Of a stretch of DNA of 59,681 bases, positions 17,126 through 27,814 are shown one piece after another. The notes under the pieces were generated by a model that was not told the origin of the DNA, made no database searches, and saw nothing but the letters and a program-made list of their open reading frames with translations. This DNA comes from Wenzhouxiangella sp. XN79A (GTDB taxonomy: Bacteria; Pseudomonadota; Gammaproteobacteria; Xanthomonadales; Wenzhouxiangellaceae), in contig NZ_JAAWWS010000154.1 of the NCBI RefSeq assembly GCF_012272825.1, positions 23,155-82,835 of the forward strand, given 5' to 3'. Every line of letters begins with the position of its first letter. Position 1 is the first letter of the stretch. Both the position numbers and the translations under genes were made by a program.

Positions 17126-18022
17126 TCAGCGAATCCGGTTGCGGCCGGATTCCTTGGCTGCGTAGAGCCGGTGATCGGCCGCGCGCAGCAGGTCGCTGGT
17201 GCCGTCCATCCCCGGCTGCCAGACGGCGACACCGCCGGAGATCGTGATCCGCTGGTCCGACGCGCCGAGGTCGAAGGGCCGTTCTTCGACGGCCCGGCGC
17301 AGCGATTCGGCCAGTTCCAGCGCGTCGTCCGGACCGGAATCGGGCATCACGACGAGGAATTCCTCGCCGCCGATCCGGGCGGCCGTATCGCCGCCGCGGA
17401 TGCGCGCGAGGATGCGTTCGCCGAGCTGGCGCAGCACCCGGTCGCCGGCCAGGTGGCCATGCTCGTCGTTGATCGGCTTGAAGAAGTCGATGTCCAGCAG
17501 CGCGACGGACAGCCGGTGGTTGGCGTTGCGCTGCGCCCGGGCCGTTTCCGTCGCCAGCACCGCCATCGCATGGCGCCGATTGAACAGACCGGTCAGCGCA
17601 TCGCGGATGCTGTGCTCGTGCAGTTCGGAGTGGTATTCGGCCTCGATGTTGCCTTCGCCGACGAACTTCAGCGTGGTTTCGCAGATCCGCAGGTGGTCGC
17701 CGTCGCGCAGCGGGGCGCGGTCGACCGGCTCGTCGTTGACGAAGGTCCGGTTGGTCGAGCCGAGGTCCTCCACCCAGTGCCGACCCTCGTCGAACACGAT
17801 CCGGCAGTGACGGCGCGACACGCTGCGCTCGGCGATCTGGAAATCGGCATCGACGTCCCGGCCGATCACCACCGCGTCCCGGCCGGGCACGATCCGTGCG
17901 CCGAGACGGGCGCCCCGGATCACCACCAGGCAGGCTTCCTGACCGCCTTCGGCGCCGCGCTGGGTGCCCAGCAGTTCGGTCCGTTGATCGGCGGCGTTGG
18001 TGCGATCGGTGTCGTCGTCCAT
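17126..18022 (-). CDS. FHA-GGDEF diguanylate cyclase
   Basis: A 298-residue cytoplasmic protein. An N-terminal FHA domain (about 30-120) has VVIGRDVDADFQI, SVSRRHCRI and GSTNRTFVND, the phosphothreonine-binding loops. The GGDEF domain (about 135-298) has DALTGLFNRR, LLDIDFFKPINDEHGH, active site GGEEF at 218-222 and an intact inhibitory site RGGD at 209-212, five residues upstream. It should therefore make cyclic di-GMP, with product inhibition and input from a phosphothreonine protein. The gene lies 81 bp downstream of a Ser/Thr kinase gene on the same strand, making that kinase the likely partner. Confidence 0.94.
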   Translation of the reverse strand: MDDDTDRTNAADQRTELLGTQRGAEGGQEACLVVIRGARLGARIVPGRDAVVIGRDVDADFQIAERSVSRRHCRIVFDEGRHWVEDLGSTNRTFVNDEPVDRAPLRDGDHLRICETTLKFVGEGNIEAEYHSELHEHSIRDALTGLFNRRHAMAVLATETARAQRNANHRLSVALLDIDFFKPINDEHGHLAGDRVLRQLGERILARIRGGDTAARIGGEEFLVVMPDSGPDDALELAESLRRAVEERPFDLGASDQRITISGGVAVWQPGMDGTSDLLRAADHRLYAAKESGRNRIR

Positions 18023-18103
18023 CGGATGCGGGCGCGGTGGATCCCGGCAACGGCAGAGTCGACAGTCTAGTGGATCGTGCGGCCGATCCGGTAGCTCGGT
18101 CCG

Positions 18104-20470
18104 CTAGCCCCGGTCGTGCTCGATCGCGGCGCGCGCCTGCGCGAGCCGATCGCGGGCTTCGTCGGCGCGGTAGTGATCGGCGCCGGCCGCGGCGGCGATC
18201 CGCGCCTCGGCGCTCTCGAGCAGCGGCACGGCCGCTGCTGGGTTGCCGCGGGCCAGTTCGCTCTTGCCGAGACCGAGTTCGAACATGCCGAGAACGAAGT
18301 CGTTGTCGGGCAGTTCTTCGCGACCGAGGACGAGGGCCTCGCGGTGCAGCGCCGCGGACTCGTCCGGGCGGCCGAGGTCGAGCAGGCAGTTGCCGAGGTT
18401 GTGCCGGGCGATCAGGCTGCGCGAGTGCCGCTCGCCGTAGAGGTCGAGGAACCCGTCCAGCGTCTCCCGATAGAACGGTAGCGCTTCGTCGGGCCGGCCC
18501 TGCTGGCGCAGGCTGCCGGCCAGGTTGCTGACCGCCGCCAGGGTCATCGGGTGCTCGTCGCCGAACAGCTCGCGCTGGCTCGCCAGGGTTTCGCGCAGCA
18601 GCGGTTCGGCCTCGGCGTAGCGCTGCTCGCGCAGGAAGACGACCGCGTGGTCGTTCAGCGTCCACAGGCGCTGGATGCGCGCGGCCGGGTCGTCGCGGCC
18701 GGCCAGTTCGTCGAGCATCTGCGCGTAGACCGCGTGGGCCCGTTCCAGCTGCATGCGGTCGGAATGCAGCTGGGCCAGCGTTCGCATGGCCTCCAGCCGC
18801 AGGTCGACGATGGCCGGGTCGTCCGCGCCGGCGGCGGTTTCGATGACGTCGACGATCACCGATTCGGCCGCGTCGGGATCGCCGACATGCTGCAGCGCGT
18901 GGGCGAGCATCGACCGGGCCTCGAGCCGCAGCAGCTCGTCGGCCGGGCCGAGCGCGTCGGTGTGCTCGACGAGCGCGCGGGCGCGGCTCAGCGCCTGTTC
19001 GCCCTCACCGAGGCGGACCGCCAGTGCGATGCGCTGCCGGGCCGCGCGCAGGGCCAGCCGCTCGAGGTCGCCGCGATCCGCGGCGAGCCGCTCGGCGCGC
19101 TCGATGTGCTCGGTGGCCTCCGTGTCGGCGCCGATCGCGAGGTAGGCGCTGCCGATGGTCAGTGCGATCTCGGCCAGGATGTCCGGCTGGTCGGCCAGCT
19201 CGTTCTCGGCGCGCAGCGCGGCGTCGTCGAGGACCCGCCGCATCAGGGCGGTGTCGGCGCCGCTGGCGTAGGCCGGGTCGATCGAGTCGAGCATGCGGAC
19301 GACGAAATCGGCAGTCTGCTCGGCGCGTGCCGCCGCGAGCTGGGCGCGGTCCCGTTCGGCCTGGGCCTGGACCAGGCCCCACAGCGCCAGCGCGAGGCCG
19401 CCGACCAGCGCCGCCAGGACCAGCGAGCCGACGCCCAGCGCGAGCCGATTGCGGCGCACGAACTTGCTCCAGCGGTAGCGGCGCGTCGGTGGCACCGCTT
19501 CGACCACGTCGCCGGCCAGTTGCCGTTCCAGGTCGCGGGCCAGCTCGGCGGCCGACGGATAGCGCTGTTCGCGCGCCGGGGCCAGCGCGCGAGCCAGGAT
19601 GCAGCGCAGCTCGCGGTCGAGTCCGCGGGCGGCGGTCAGCGCCTCGACCGGCGTCGCGGCGCCGTCGATCCGGGATGCGGCGCCGCGGCCCAGCGCCGTG
19701 TGGAAGGTATCGAGCGCATCCCGGTCGGCGGTCGACGGCGGGCGCGCGCCGGTCAACAGTTCGAACAGCATCACGCCGAGCGCGTAAACGTCGCTGCGGG
19801 TGTCGATCCGGCGCACGTCGTCGGTGTACTGTTCCGGGCTCATGTAGGCCCGCGTGCCGGCGCGGTCGGAACTGTTGGCCCGGTGCTGGCCGCCCTGGTC
19901 GGACACGCTGGTGGCCACGCCGAAGTCGATGATCTTGGGCAGCGGCTCGCCGTCGACCGTGCAGACCAGCACGTTGGCCGGCTTCAGGTCGCGGTGGATG
20001 ATGCCTCGCTCGTGGGCGTGCTGGACCCCCTGGCAGATCCGGATGAACAGCCGCAGGCGCGCCGCGGTGTCCAGCCCCTGCGCTTCGGCGTGGTCGGTGA
20101 CCGGCTGCCCGGGGACCCACTCCATGGCGAACCACGGCCGACCGTCGTCGGTCGAGCCGGCGTCGAAGACCTGGGCGATGCACGGGTGGGCCATCTGGGC
20201 GAGCATCTGGCGCTCGACCTCGAACAGCGCCCGCCCGAGGCCGTCCAGCGCCGAGCCGTGGATCAGTTTCAGCGCGACCTTGCGCCGGACCGGTTCGAGC
20301 TGCTCGGCCAGCCAGACCGACCCCATGCCGCCCTGGCCGAGCAGCTCGATCAGCCGGTAGCCGCCGATTCGCGCCAGTGCTTCGGCATCGCGCTCGGCCG
20401 CGCCGCCGTCGGGGTCGCGGAATCCGGTGATCTCGACGTGGGTGCGGTCGTCGTCGGACGGATGCGTCAT
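18104..20470 (-). CDS. Transmembrane Ser/Thr protein kinase with TPR repeats
   Basis: A 788-residue Hanks-type kinase with the same plan as the 5496-7970 kinase. It has a kinase domain (about 38-310) with LGQGGMGSVW, VALKLI, complete HRDLKPANVLV, IDFGVA and YMSPEQ. A single helix (about 340-365, LALGVGSLVLAALVGGLALA) precedes about 400 residues of TPR units ending near the C-terminus. Unlike its paralogue, it keeps the catalytic-loop Asn. The start MTHPSDD has GGGAAA upstream; a longer frame adds 28 unlikely residues. The next gene, 81 bp on, encodes an FHA-GGDEF protein that could read its phosphorylation state. Confidence 0.94.
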   Translation of the reverse strand: MTHPSDDDRTHVEITGFRDPDGGAAERDAEALARIGGYRLIELLGQGGMGSVWLAEQLEPVRRKVALKLIHGSALDGLGRALFEVERQMLAQMAHPCIAQVFDAGSTDDGRPWFAMEWVPGQPVTDHAEAQGLDTAARLRLFIRICQGVQHAHERGIIHRDLKPANVLVCTVDGEPLPKIIDFGVATSVSDQGGQHRANSSDRAGTRAYMSPEQYTDDVRRIDTRSDVYALGVMLFELLTGARPPSTADRDALDTFHTALGRGAASRIDGAATPVEALTAARGLDRELRCILARALAPAREQRYPSAAELARDLERQLAGDVVEAVPPTRRYRWSKFVRRNRLALGVGSLVLAALVGGLALALWGLVQAQAERDRAQLAAARAEQTADFVVRMLDSIDPAYASGADTALMRRVLDDAALRAENELADQPDILAEIALTIGSAYLAIGADTEATEHIERAERLAADRGDLERLALRAARQRIALAVRLGEGEQALSRARALVEHTDALGPADELLRLEARSMLAHALQHVGDPDAAESVIVDVIETAAGADDPAIVDLRLEAMRTLAQLHSDRMQLERAHAVYAQMLDELAGRDDPAARIQRLWTLNDHAVVFLREQRYAEAEPLLRETLASQRELFGDEHPMTLAAVSNLAGSLRQQGRPDEALPFYRETLDGFLDLYGERHSRSLIARHNLGNCLLDLGRPDESAALHREALVLGREELPDNDFVLGMFELGLGKSELARGNPAAAVPLLESAEARIAAAAGADHYRADEARDRLAQARAAIEHDRG

Positions 20471-20621
20471 GCGGTTTCCCTCGGAATCGGGCGAAATCGT
20501 AGCAGGTCGGCCGCGAACCGAGCGCCGGCCGGGATGCGGCCATCCGTCCGGCAAGCGGCGATGTAAAAAAACGGCGGTTCCGGCGTCCTAACCAGTACAC
20601 CCGATAGTGTGAGAACCCGAC

Positions 20622-20789
20622 ATGCGGATCCTGATTGCCTTGCTGCTGGCCTGGACGGCCGGCCTGATGCTGGAGCTTCGTCTCGACGGCGATCTGCCGG
20701 CCGCGGTCGTGGCCGGACTGTTCCTGCTGGCCTGGACGGCGCTGGGCTCGGTCCCGGCGCTGCGCCGCGGCTTCGGCGGCAGGCCGTGA
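20622..20789 (+). CDS. Small two-helix membrane protein, unknown
   Basis: A 55-residue frame, ATG at 20622 to TGA at 20787-20789. It encodes two hydrophobic segments (LIALLLAWTAGLMLEL and AAVVAGLFLLAWTALGS) and a short basic tail. Its stop shares one base with the ATG of the M23 peptidase gene (TGATG), the usual sign of coupled translation. The N-termini of the two proteins are alike (MRILIALLLA and MRILVALAGV). No family is recognised and no strong Shine-Dalgarno is visible. Confidence 0.6.
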   Translation: MRILIALLLAWTAGLMLELRLDGDLPAAVVAGLFLLAWTALGSVPALRRGFGGRP

Positions 20790-21832
20790 TGCGCATCCTC
20801 GTGGCGCTGGCCGGCGTGGCTGTGCTGGCCCTGATCGCACGTGGTCTGGCGTGGCCGCTGCCCGGCTGGACGCCGGTGGTCGGCTATTTCGCGCTGCATG
20901 CGCTGCTCGGGCAGGTCGGTCCCTGGGCCGCCGCGCCGAAGGCGGTGGCCGGGGATGGCGACGACGACGAGGCGATCTTGGCCCCCGAACTGCCGATTTC
21001 CGGACCGATCGGTCGGCTGGGTCGGCGCGGGCTGGTCGCGTTGTTCTTCACGACCCAGATGCTGCTGCTCTTCAACCCCTTCCAGCTGGTCCAGGTCACT
21101 CGCCAATGGTTCGGCAACGCCGCGCTGCAGCGGCGCGAGCGCGCGACCGGCAGCGACGGCCGCGATCGGCCCACCGAGGTCCGCTACCGGTTGCCGTTCG
21201 ACGGCGAGTGGCTGCTCTGCAACGGCGGCCCGACGCCGAAGACCTCGCATTCCTGGGACGTGCTCGGCCAGCGGTTCGCGCTGGATTTCGTGGTCGCCGA
21301 TGCCGAAGGCCGGCGGCACGTCGGGCGCGGCACCAGGGTGACCGACTACCTCGCCTACGGCTGCGACATCGTGGCCGCGGCCGACGGTGAGGTCGTGGCC
21401 GTCGAGCAGCGCATCGGGGATGCGCCGCTGGTCGGCTGGGGCGTGTGCGACGTCACCGCGCGCAGTTTCATCGGCAACCACGTGCTGATCCGGCACGCCG
21501 AGGGCGAGTACGCGCTGTATGCCCACCTGGTCCGCGGCAGCGTGCCGGTGGCGGTCGGCCAGCGGGTGCGCTGTGGCCAGCGGATCGGCCGCTGCGGCCA
21601 CAGTGGTCACAGCACCGAGCCGCACCTGCACTTCCACGTCCAGGACGCCGCCGAGTTGTTCGGCGGCATGGGGCGGCCGATCCGCTTCCGCGACTGCACG
21701 ATCGACGGGCGATCGATCGAGGACGGGCAGATGCCGACGGCCGGCCAGCGCCTGCAGTCCACGGTCGCCATCACGCGCGTCGTGGCCGACGCTTCGTCGC
21801 GTCCCCTGCAGCGTTCGTCGGCGCCTTGCTGA
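20789..21832 (+). CDS. M23-family metallopeptidase, membrane-anchored
   Basis: A 347-residue protein with two N-terminal hydrophobic segments (VALAGVAVLALIARGLAWPL and VGYFALHALLGQVG), a charged region and another hydrophobic stretch near residue 85. The C-terminal LytM/M23 domain shows HSWDVLGQRFALDF, DIVAAADGEVVAV, YALYAHLVRGSVPV, GQRIGRCGHSGHS and HLHFHV. HLHFHV supplies the terminal zinc/catalytic HxH. Members cleave peptidoglycan cross-bridges or regulate amidases. The start at 20789 overlaps the preceding small gene; the longer frame has no support. Confidence 0.87.
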   Translation: MRILVALAGVAVLALIARGLAWPLPGWTPVVGYFALHALLGQVGPWAAAPKAVAGDGDDDEAILAPELPISGPIGRLGRRGLVALFFTTQMLLLFNPFQLVQVTRQWFGNAALQRRERATGSDGRDRPTEVRYRLPFDGEWLLCNGGPTPKTSHSWDVLGQRFALDFVVADAEGRRHVGRGTRVTDYLAYGCDIVAAADGEVVAVEQRIGDAPLVGWGVCDVTARSFIGNHVLIRHAEGEYALYAHLVRGSVPVAVGQRVRCGQRIGRCGHSGHSTEPHLHFHVQDAAELFGGMGRPIRFRDCTIDGRSIEDGQMPTAGQRLQSTVAITRVVADASSRPLQRSSAPC

Positions 21833-21872
21833 CGGGCCCGCGCGTCGTCGTCGAAGCGACATCGCCGCGCGC

Positions 21873-21878
21873 TACACT
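21873..21878 (+). promoter_or_regulatory. Candidate -10 box, possibly giving a leaderless pyk transcript
   Basis: TACACT ends 6 bases before the pyk ATG, and no Shine-Dalgarno is visible between the preceding gene and the ATG. A start site 6-7 bases after this box would fall on the initiation codon. There is no clear -35 box. Confidence 0.35.
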
Positions 21879-21884
21879 GGCGTC

Positions 21885-23354
21885 ATGAATCGACGCACCA
21901 AGATCGTGGCCACGCTGGGCCCCTCCACCGACGATCCGCAGGCGCTGGAGGCGCTGATCCGGGCCGGCTGCGACGTGGTCCGGATCAATTTCTCGCACGG
22001 CGACCCCGAGACCCACTCGCGGCGCATCCGGATGGTCCGCGCCGCGGCCCGCGAGCTCGACACCGATGTGGCCGTGCTGGCCGACCTGGCCGGCCCGAAG
22101 ATCCGGATCGACCGCTTTCGCGACGGCGCCGTGGAGCTCGAGAAGGGCCAGGCCTTCACGCTGATCGCCGAGGACCCGCCGCCGCCCGGCGACCGGACCG
22201 GGGTCGGCGTGGCCTACCTGGACCTGCCCGGTGACGTGAAGCCGGGCTCGGAACTGCTGCTCGACGACGGGCTGATCGCGATGCAGGTCGAGCGCGTGGC
22301 CGGCACGCGGATCCATTGCACCGTGCTGACCGCCGGGCGGCTGTACGACCGCAAGGGCCTGAACCTGCGTGGCGGCGGGCTGTCGCTGCCGGGCGTGTCG
22401 AAGGCCGACGAGGCCGACATCCGGCGCGCGGCGGACTGGCAGGTCGACTACCTGGCGGTGTCGTTTCCGCGTTCGGCCGCCGACATCGAGCAGGCCCGAA
22501 CGCTGCTCCGGCGCGCCGGCGGCGAGGCCCACATCGTCTCGAAGATCGAGCGCACCGAGGCGATCGACAATCTCGACGAGGTCATCGAGGCCTCCGACGC
22601 GGTGCTGGTCGCGCGCGGCGACCTCGGCGTGGAGATCGGCGAGGCCGAGCTGCCCGGGCTGCAGAAGAAGATCATCGCGACCTCGCTGGCGCTGAACCGG
22701 CCGGTGATCACGGCGACCCAGATGATGCAGTCGATGGTCGAAAGTCCGGTGCCGACCCGCGCCGAGGTGCTGGACGTGGCCAACGCCGTGATCGACGGCA
22801 CCGACGCGGTGATGCTGTCGGCCGAGACCGCGGTCGGACGTCACCCGGCCCGGGTCATCGAGGCGATGGCGCGGATCTGCGAGGGCGCCGAGCGCCACGT
22901 CCAGGCGACGATCCCGCAGCGCCGGTTGATCGTGAAGCCCGAGCGCACCGACCAGGCGATCGCGATGGCAGCGATGATCACCGCGGCCAACGTGCCGGTG
23001 CGCGCGATCGTTGCGTTGACCGAGTCCGGTTCGACCGCCCGCTGGCTCAGCCGCGTGCGCTCGCCGGTGCCGATCATCGCGCTGTCGCCGAACCGCGCCA
23101 GCCTGCGTCGGATGCGGCTCTACCAGCACGTCTTTCCGCTGTTCTTCGCCACCGAGGCCGCCGATGGCACCGAGTCCGGCCGGCAGGCCGTCGATCACGT
23201 GCTGCGGGCCGGCCTGGTCGATCCGGGCGACCGGGTGATCCTCACCCTCGGCGACGAGATGGGACTGGAGGGCGGCACCAACACGATGAAGATCGTCACG
23301 GTCGGCCAGCGTGGCGGCGACGGTGATCGCCAGGGCGAGTTCGAGAACCTGTGA
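21885..23354 (+). CDS. pyk: Pyruvate kinase
   Basis: A 489-residue enzyme of normal length, converting phosphoenolpyruvate and ADP to pyruvate and ATP. Signatures: RRTKIVATLGPSTDD at the start, VVRINFSHGDPE, LADLAGPKIRI, the B domain with LLLDDGLIAMQV, YLAVSFPRSAADI, HIVSKIERTEAIDNLDE with the catalytic Lys, VLVARGDLGVEIG, PVITATQMMQSMVESPVPTR and DGTDAVMLSAETAVGRHP. It is the first of three central-carbon genes on this strand. No ribosome-binding site precedes the ATG, so initiation may be leaderless or coupled. Confidence 0.97.
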   Translation: MNRRTKIVATLGPSTDDPQALEALIRAGCDVVRINFSHGDPETHSRRIRMVRAAARELDTDVAVLADLAGPKIRIDRFRDGAVELEKGQAFTLIAEDPPPPGDRTGVGVAYLDLPGDVKPGSELLLDDGLIAMQVERVAGTRIHCTVLTAGRLYDRKGLNLRGGGLSLPGVSKADEADIRRAADWQVDYLAVSFPRSAADIEQARTLLRRAGGEAHIVSKIERTEAIDNLDEVIEASDAVLVARGDLGVEIGEAELPGLQKKIIATSLALNRPVITATQMMQSMVESPVPTRAEVLDVANAVIDGTDAVMLSAETAVGRHPARVIEAMARICEGAERHVQATIPQRRLIVKPERTDQAIAMAAMITAANVPVRAIVALTESGSTARWLSRVRSPVPIIALSPNRASLRRMRLYQHVFPLFFATEAADGTESGRQAVDHVLRAGLVDPGDRVILTLGDEMGLEGGTNTMKIVTVGQRGGDGDRQGEFENL

Positions 23355-23380
23355 CCGGGCGGCGCCGCCGGCGCTTCCGC

Positions 23381-23386
23381 TACAAT
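23381..23386 (+). promoter_or_regulatory. Candidate -10 box for the aldolase gene
   Basis: TACAAT lies 62 bases before the aldolase ATG in the pyk-aldolase gap, with no good -35 hexamer at the expected distance. Expected leader is about 55 bases. Confidence 0.4.
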
Positions 23387-23448
23387 ACCGCGCACTCCCT
23401 ATTTCACGCGGCCGCAGGGTCGCATCGCGTCGTTTCGAGGAGCCGAAC

Positions 23449-24471
23449 ATGAGCGATTTTCTGGAACAACTCGTCACCACCGCCCAGGCCATGGTCGCCC
23501 CGGGCAAGGGCATTCTCGCCATCGATGAATCGACCGGCACGATCGCCAAGCGGCTGGCGTCGGTCAAGGTCGAGAACACCGAGGAGCACCGCATCGACTA
23601 CCGCTCGATGCTGCTGACCACCCAGGGGCTCGGCGACTACATCTCCGGCGCCATCCTGTACGACGAGACGATCCGCCAGAAGACGCCGGACGGCAAGCGC
23701 ATCGTCGAGGTCATGAACGAGGCCGGCATCCTGCCCGGCATCAAGGTCGACACCGGCGCCAAGCCGCTGGCCGGCTTCGACGACGAGAAGGTCACCGAAG
23801 GCCTGGACGGCCTGCGCGAGCGGCTTTCGGAGTACGTCGAACTGGGCGCGACGTTCTGCAAGTGGCGCGCCGTGATCACGATCGGCGACGACATTCCGTC
23901 GCGCACCTGCATCGAGGCCAACGCCCACGCGCTGGCCCGCTACGCCGCGCTGTGCCAGGAAGCCGGCCTGGTGCCGATCGTCGAGCCGGAGGTGCTGATG
24001 GACGGCACGCACGACCTGGACACCAGCTTCGATGTGACCGAGGCCACGCTGAAGGCCCTGTTCAACCAGCTCTACGAGCACAACGTGCTGCTCGAAGGCA
24101 CGGTGCTGAAGGCCTCGATGGTGATCTCCGGCAGCGAGGCCGACAATCGGGCCAGCGTCGAAGAGGTCGCCGAGGCCACCGTCGACTGCCTGCTCAACGC
24201 CGTGCCCGCTTCGGTCGCCGGCATCGTGTTCCTGTCCGGCGGCCAGACCGAAGTCGAGGCCACCGCGCACCTCAATGCGATGAACAACCTCGGCGACCTG
24301 CCGTGGCCGCTGTCGTTCTCCTACGGCCGCGCCCTGCAGCACGGCGCCCTGACCGAGTGGGCCGCCGACCCGAAGGGCAACCGCGCCAGCGCCCAGAAGA
24401 TCCTCCACCACCGCGCCCGCATGAACGGCCTGGCCGCGATGGGCGAGTGGAACGAGGCCGACGAGGGCTGA
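23449..24471 (+). CDS. Class I fructose-bisphosphate aldolase
   Basis: A 340-residue Schiff-base aldolase of the animal/plant-like class I family, cleaving fructose 1,6-bisphosphate in glycolysis and condensing trioses in gluconeogenesis. Signatures: APGKGILAIDESTGTIAKRL, LLTTQGLGDYISGAILYDET, GIKVDTGAKPL, FCKWRAVITIG, VPIVEPEVLMDG, EGTVLKASMVI with the Schiff-base Lys, and GIVFLSGGQTEVEATAHLNA. It needs no metal, unlike the class II enzyme common in related bacteria. A GAGGAG site lies 7 bases before the ATG. It is 94 bp after pyk on the same strand. Confidence 0.97.
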   Translation: MSDFLEQLVTTAQAMVAPGKGILAIDESTGTIAKRLASVKVENTEEHRIDYRSMLLTTQGLGDYISGAILYDETIRQKTPDGKRIVEVMNEAGILPGIKVDTGAKPLAGFDDEKVTEGLDGLRERLSEYVELGATFCKWRAVITIGDDIPSRTCIEANAHALARYAALCQEAGLVPIVEPEVLMDGTHDLDTSFDVTEATLKALFNQLYEHNVLLEGTVLKASMVISGSEADNRASVEEVAEATVDCLLNAVPASVAGIVFLSGGQTEVEATAHLNAMNNLGDLPWPLSFSYGRALQHGALTEWAADPKGNRASAQKILHHRARMNGLAAMGEWNEADEG

Positions 24472-24570
24472 AATGACGGTTTCCGGGTTCGGGTTTCCGA
24501 CTTCCGGAAGCCCGGCTCCGGGGCTCGGTGTTCGGCGTTCGGGGCGAGTCCGGGAAAAGCGTTTTGTCCG

Positions 24571-24620
24571 CAGATGAACACAGATGAACACGGATGAACA
24601 CAGATAAAGGCGGATGGGAT
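24571..24620. repeat. 10-bp CAGATGAACA tandem repeat
   Basis: Five decaying copies in a row: CAGATGAACA twice, CGGATGAACA, CAGATAAAGG, CGGATGGGAT. It lies in the 423-bp gap between the aldolase and maeB genes, which holds no gene. Confidence 0.8.
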
Positions 24621-24689
24621 GAGAAAATTAGGCCAGAGCCAAAGAAAGCGTTCGAACGCACCTCATCATCTGTAGCCGCCACCCTGTCG

Positions 24690-24844
<155 letters not shown>

Positions 24845-24894
24845 CGACCCCACTCGCCCCTTTTCCCTCTCCCCTTTCCCCTGCCTATTTACCC

Positions 24895-27177
<2,283 letters not shown>

Positions 27178-27180
<3 letters not shown>

Positions 27181-27215
27181 CTTCGGGCGGCACTTGCTTG
27201 GGCCGCCCGAAGTCA
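27178..27215 (+). terminator. Intrinsic terminator-like hairpin after maeB
   Basis: A perfect 14-bp stem, TGACTTCGGGCGGC with GCCGCCCGAAGTCA, and a 10-base loop, followed by GTTTC. The left arm begins with the maeB stop codon itself. Confidence 0.7.
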
Positions 27216-27244
27216 GTTTCACTCTCAGTCGGACTTCCTGGGGG

Positions 27245-27724
27245 TCAGTTCATTTGATCGTCGCCGGGGGGCGGAATAGGAAGCCGGTGGAAGTGTGTTG
27301 AATGTTGGACATCAACAAGCACACCGTCTACGAAAATGTACGCAGTGCTCCAGAACCATATGCCCCAGACTTGCTGCCCATTCGGGCCTGGCCCCATTCC
27401 GTAATTGCTGCCCGATTCTGTAACTGTTCCCGTGCCCCCTGGTGGAGGGTTTGGCGCGTCTCCAGTCTTTCGCTGCGTATCGGTCGATTGTGATTCGAGC
27501 CAGAAGTCGAATGGTTCCGACTCTGGAATCCGCGTTTGATGAAAGTCGAGTACTTTGCCCGAAGCGTCGGTCGTGATCAATGCCCAATGGCCATCTGAAA
27601 GCCGTGCTTCAGTGCACGCGGGCGAACAGAAAGATTCGATTTTAGCCTCTTGAGCTCTGAAGTCACCGTGAGATGAAAATGCAAGAGTGCTAAATAGCAA
27701 AACATAGAAAAGTTTCGACATCAT
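27245..27724 (-). CDS. Secreted orphan protein, AT-richer than its neighbours
   Basis: A 159-residue predicted secreted protein. The N-terminus MMSKLFYVLLFSTLAFSSHG is a signal peptide; the mature part has a C-x-x-x-C pair (CSPAC), a proline/glycine-rich linker (NPPPGGTGTVTESGSNYG) and an aromatic segment (VWGIWFWSTAYIFVDGVLVD) ending in HFHRLPIPPPGDD. I recognise no family. AGGTGAG upstream of the ATG is a reasonable ribosome site; the second Met is an alternative start. Codon use is less GC-rich than in surrounding genes, suggesting recent acquisition. It lies alone between the maeB terminator and srkA. Confidence 0.7.
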   Translation of the reverse strand: MMSKLFYVLLFSTLAFSSHGDFRAQEAKIESFCSPACTEARLSDGHWALITTDASGKVLDFHQTRIPESEPFDFWLESQSTDTQRKTGDAPNPPPGGTGTVTESGSNYGMGPGPNGQQVWGIWFWSTAYIFVDGVLVDVQHSTHFHRLPIPPPGDDQMN

Positions 27725-27790
27725 TGATGCTCACCTACTGTTGTTTGCCAATTGCTGGGCGAGCCAGCACAAAAGACGGTACCAAAAGAA

Positions 27791-27800
27791 GGGGGGGGGG
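27791..27800. repeat. G10 homopolymer
   Basis: Ten consecutive G between srkA and the orphan gene, about 67 bases upstream of the orphan start on its coding strand (C10). Tracts of this length are slippage-prone. Confidence 0.85.
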
Positions 27801-27814
27801 TAGCAAGTAGGCGC

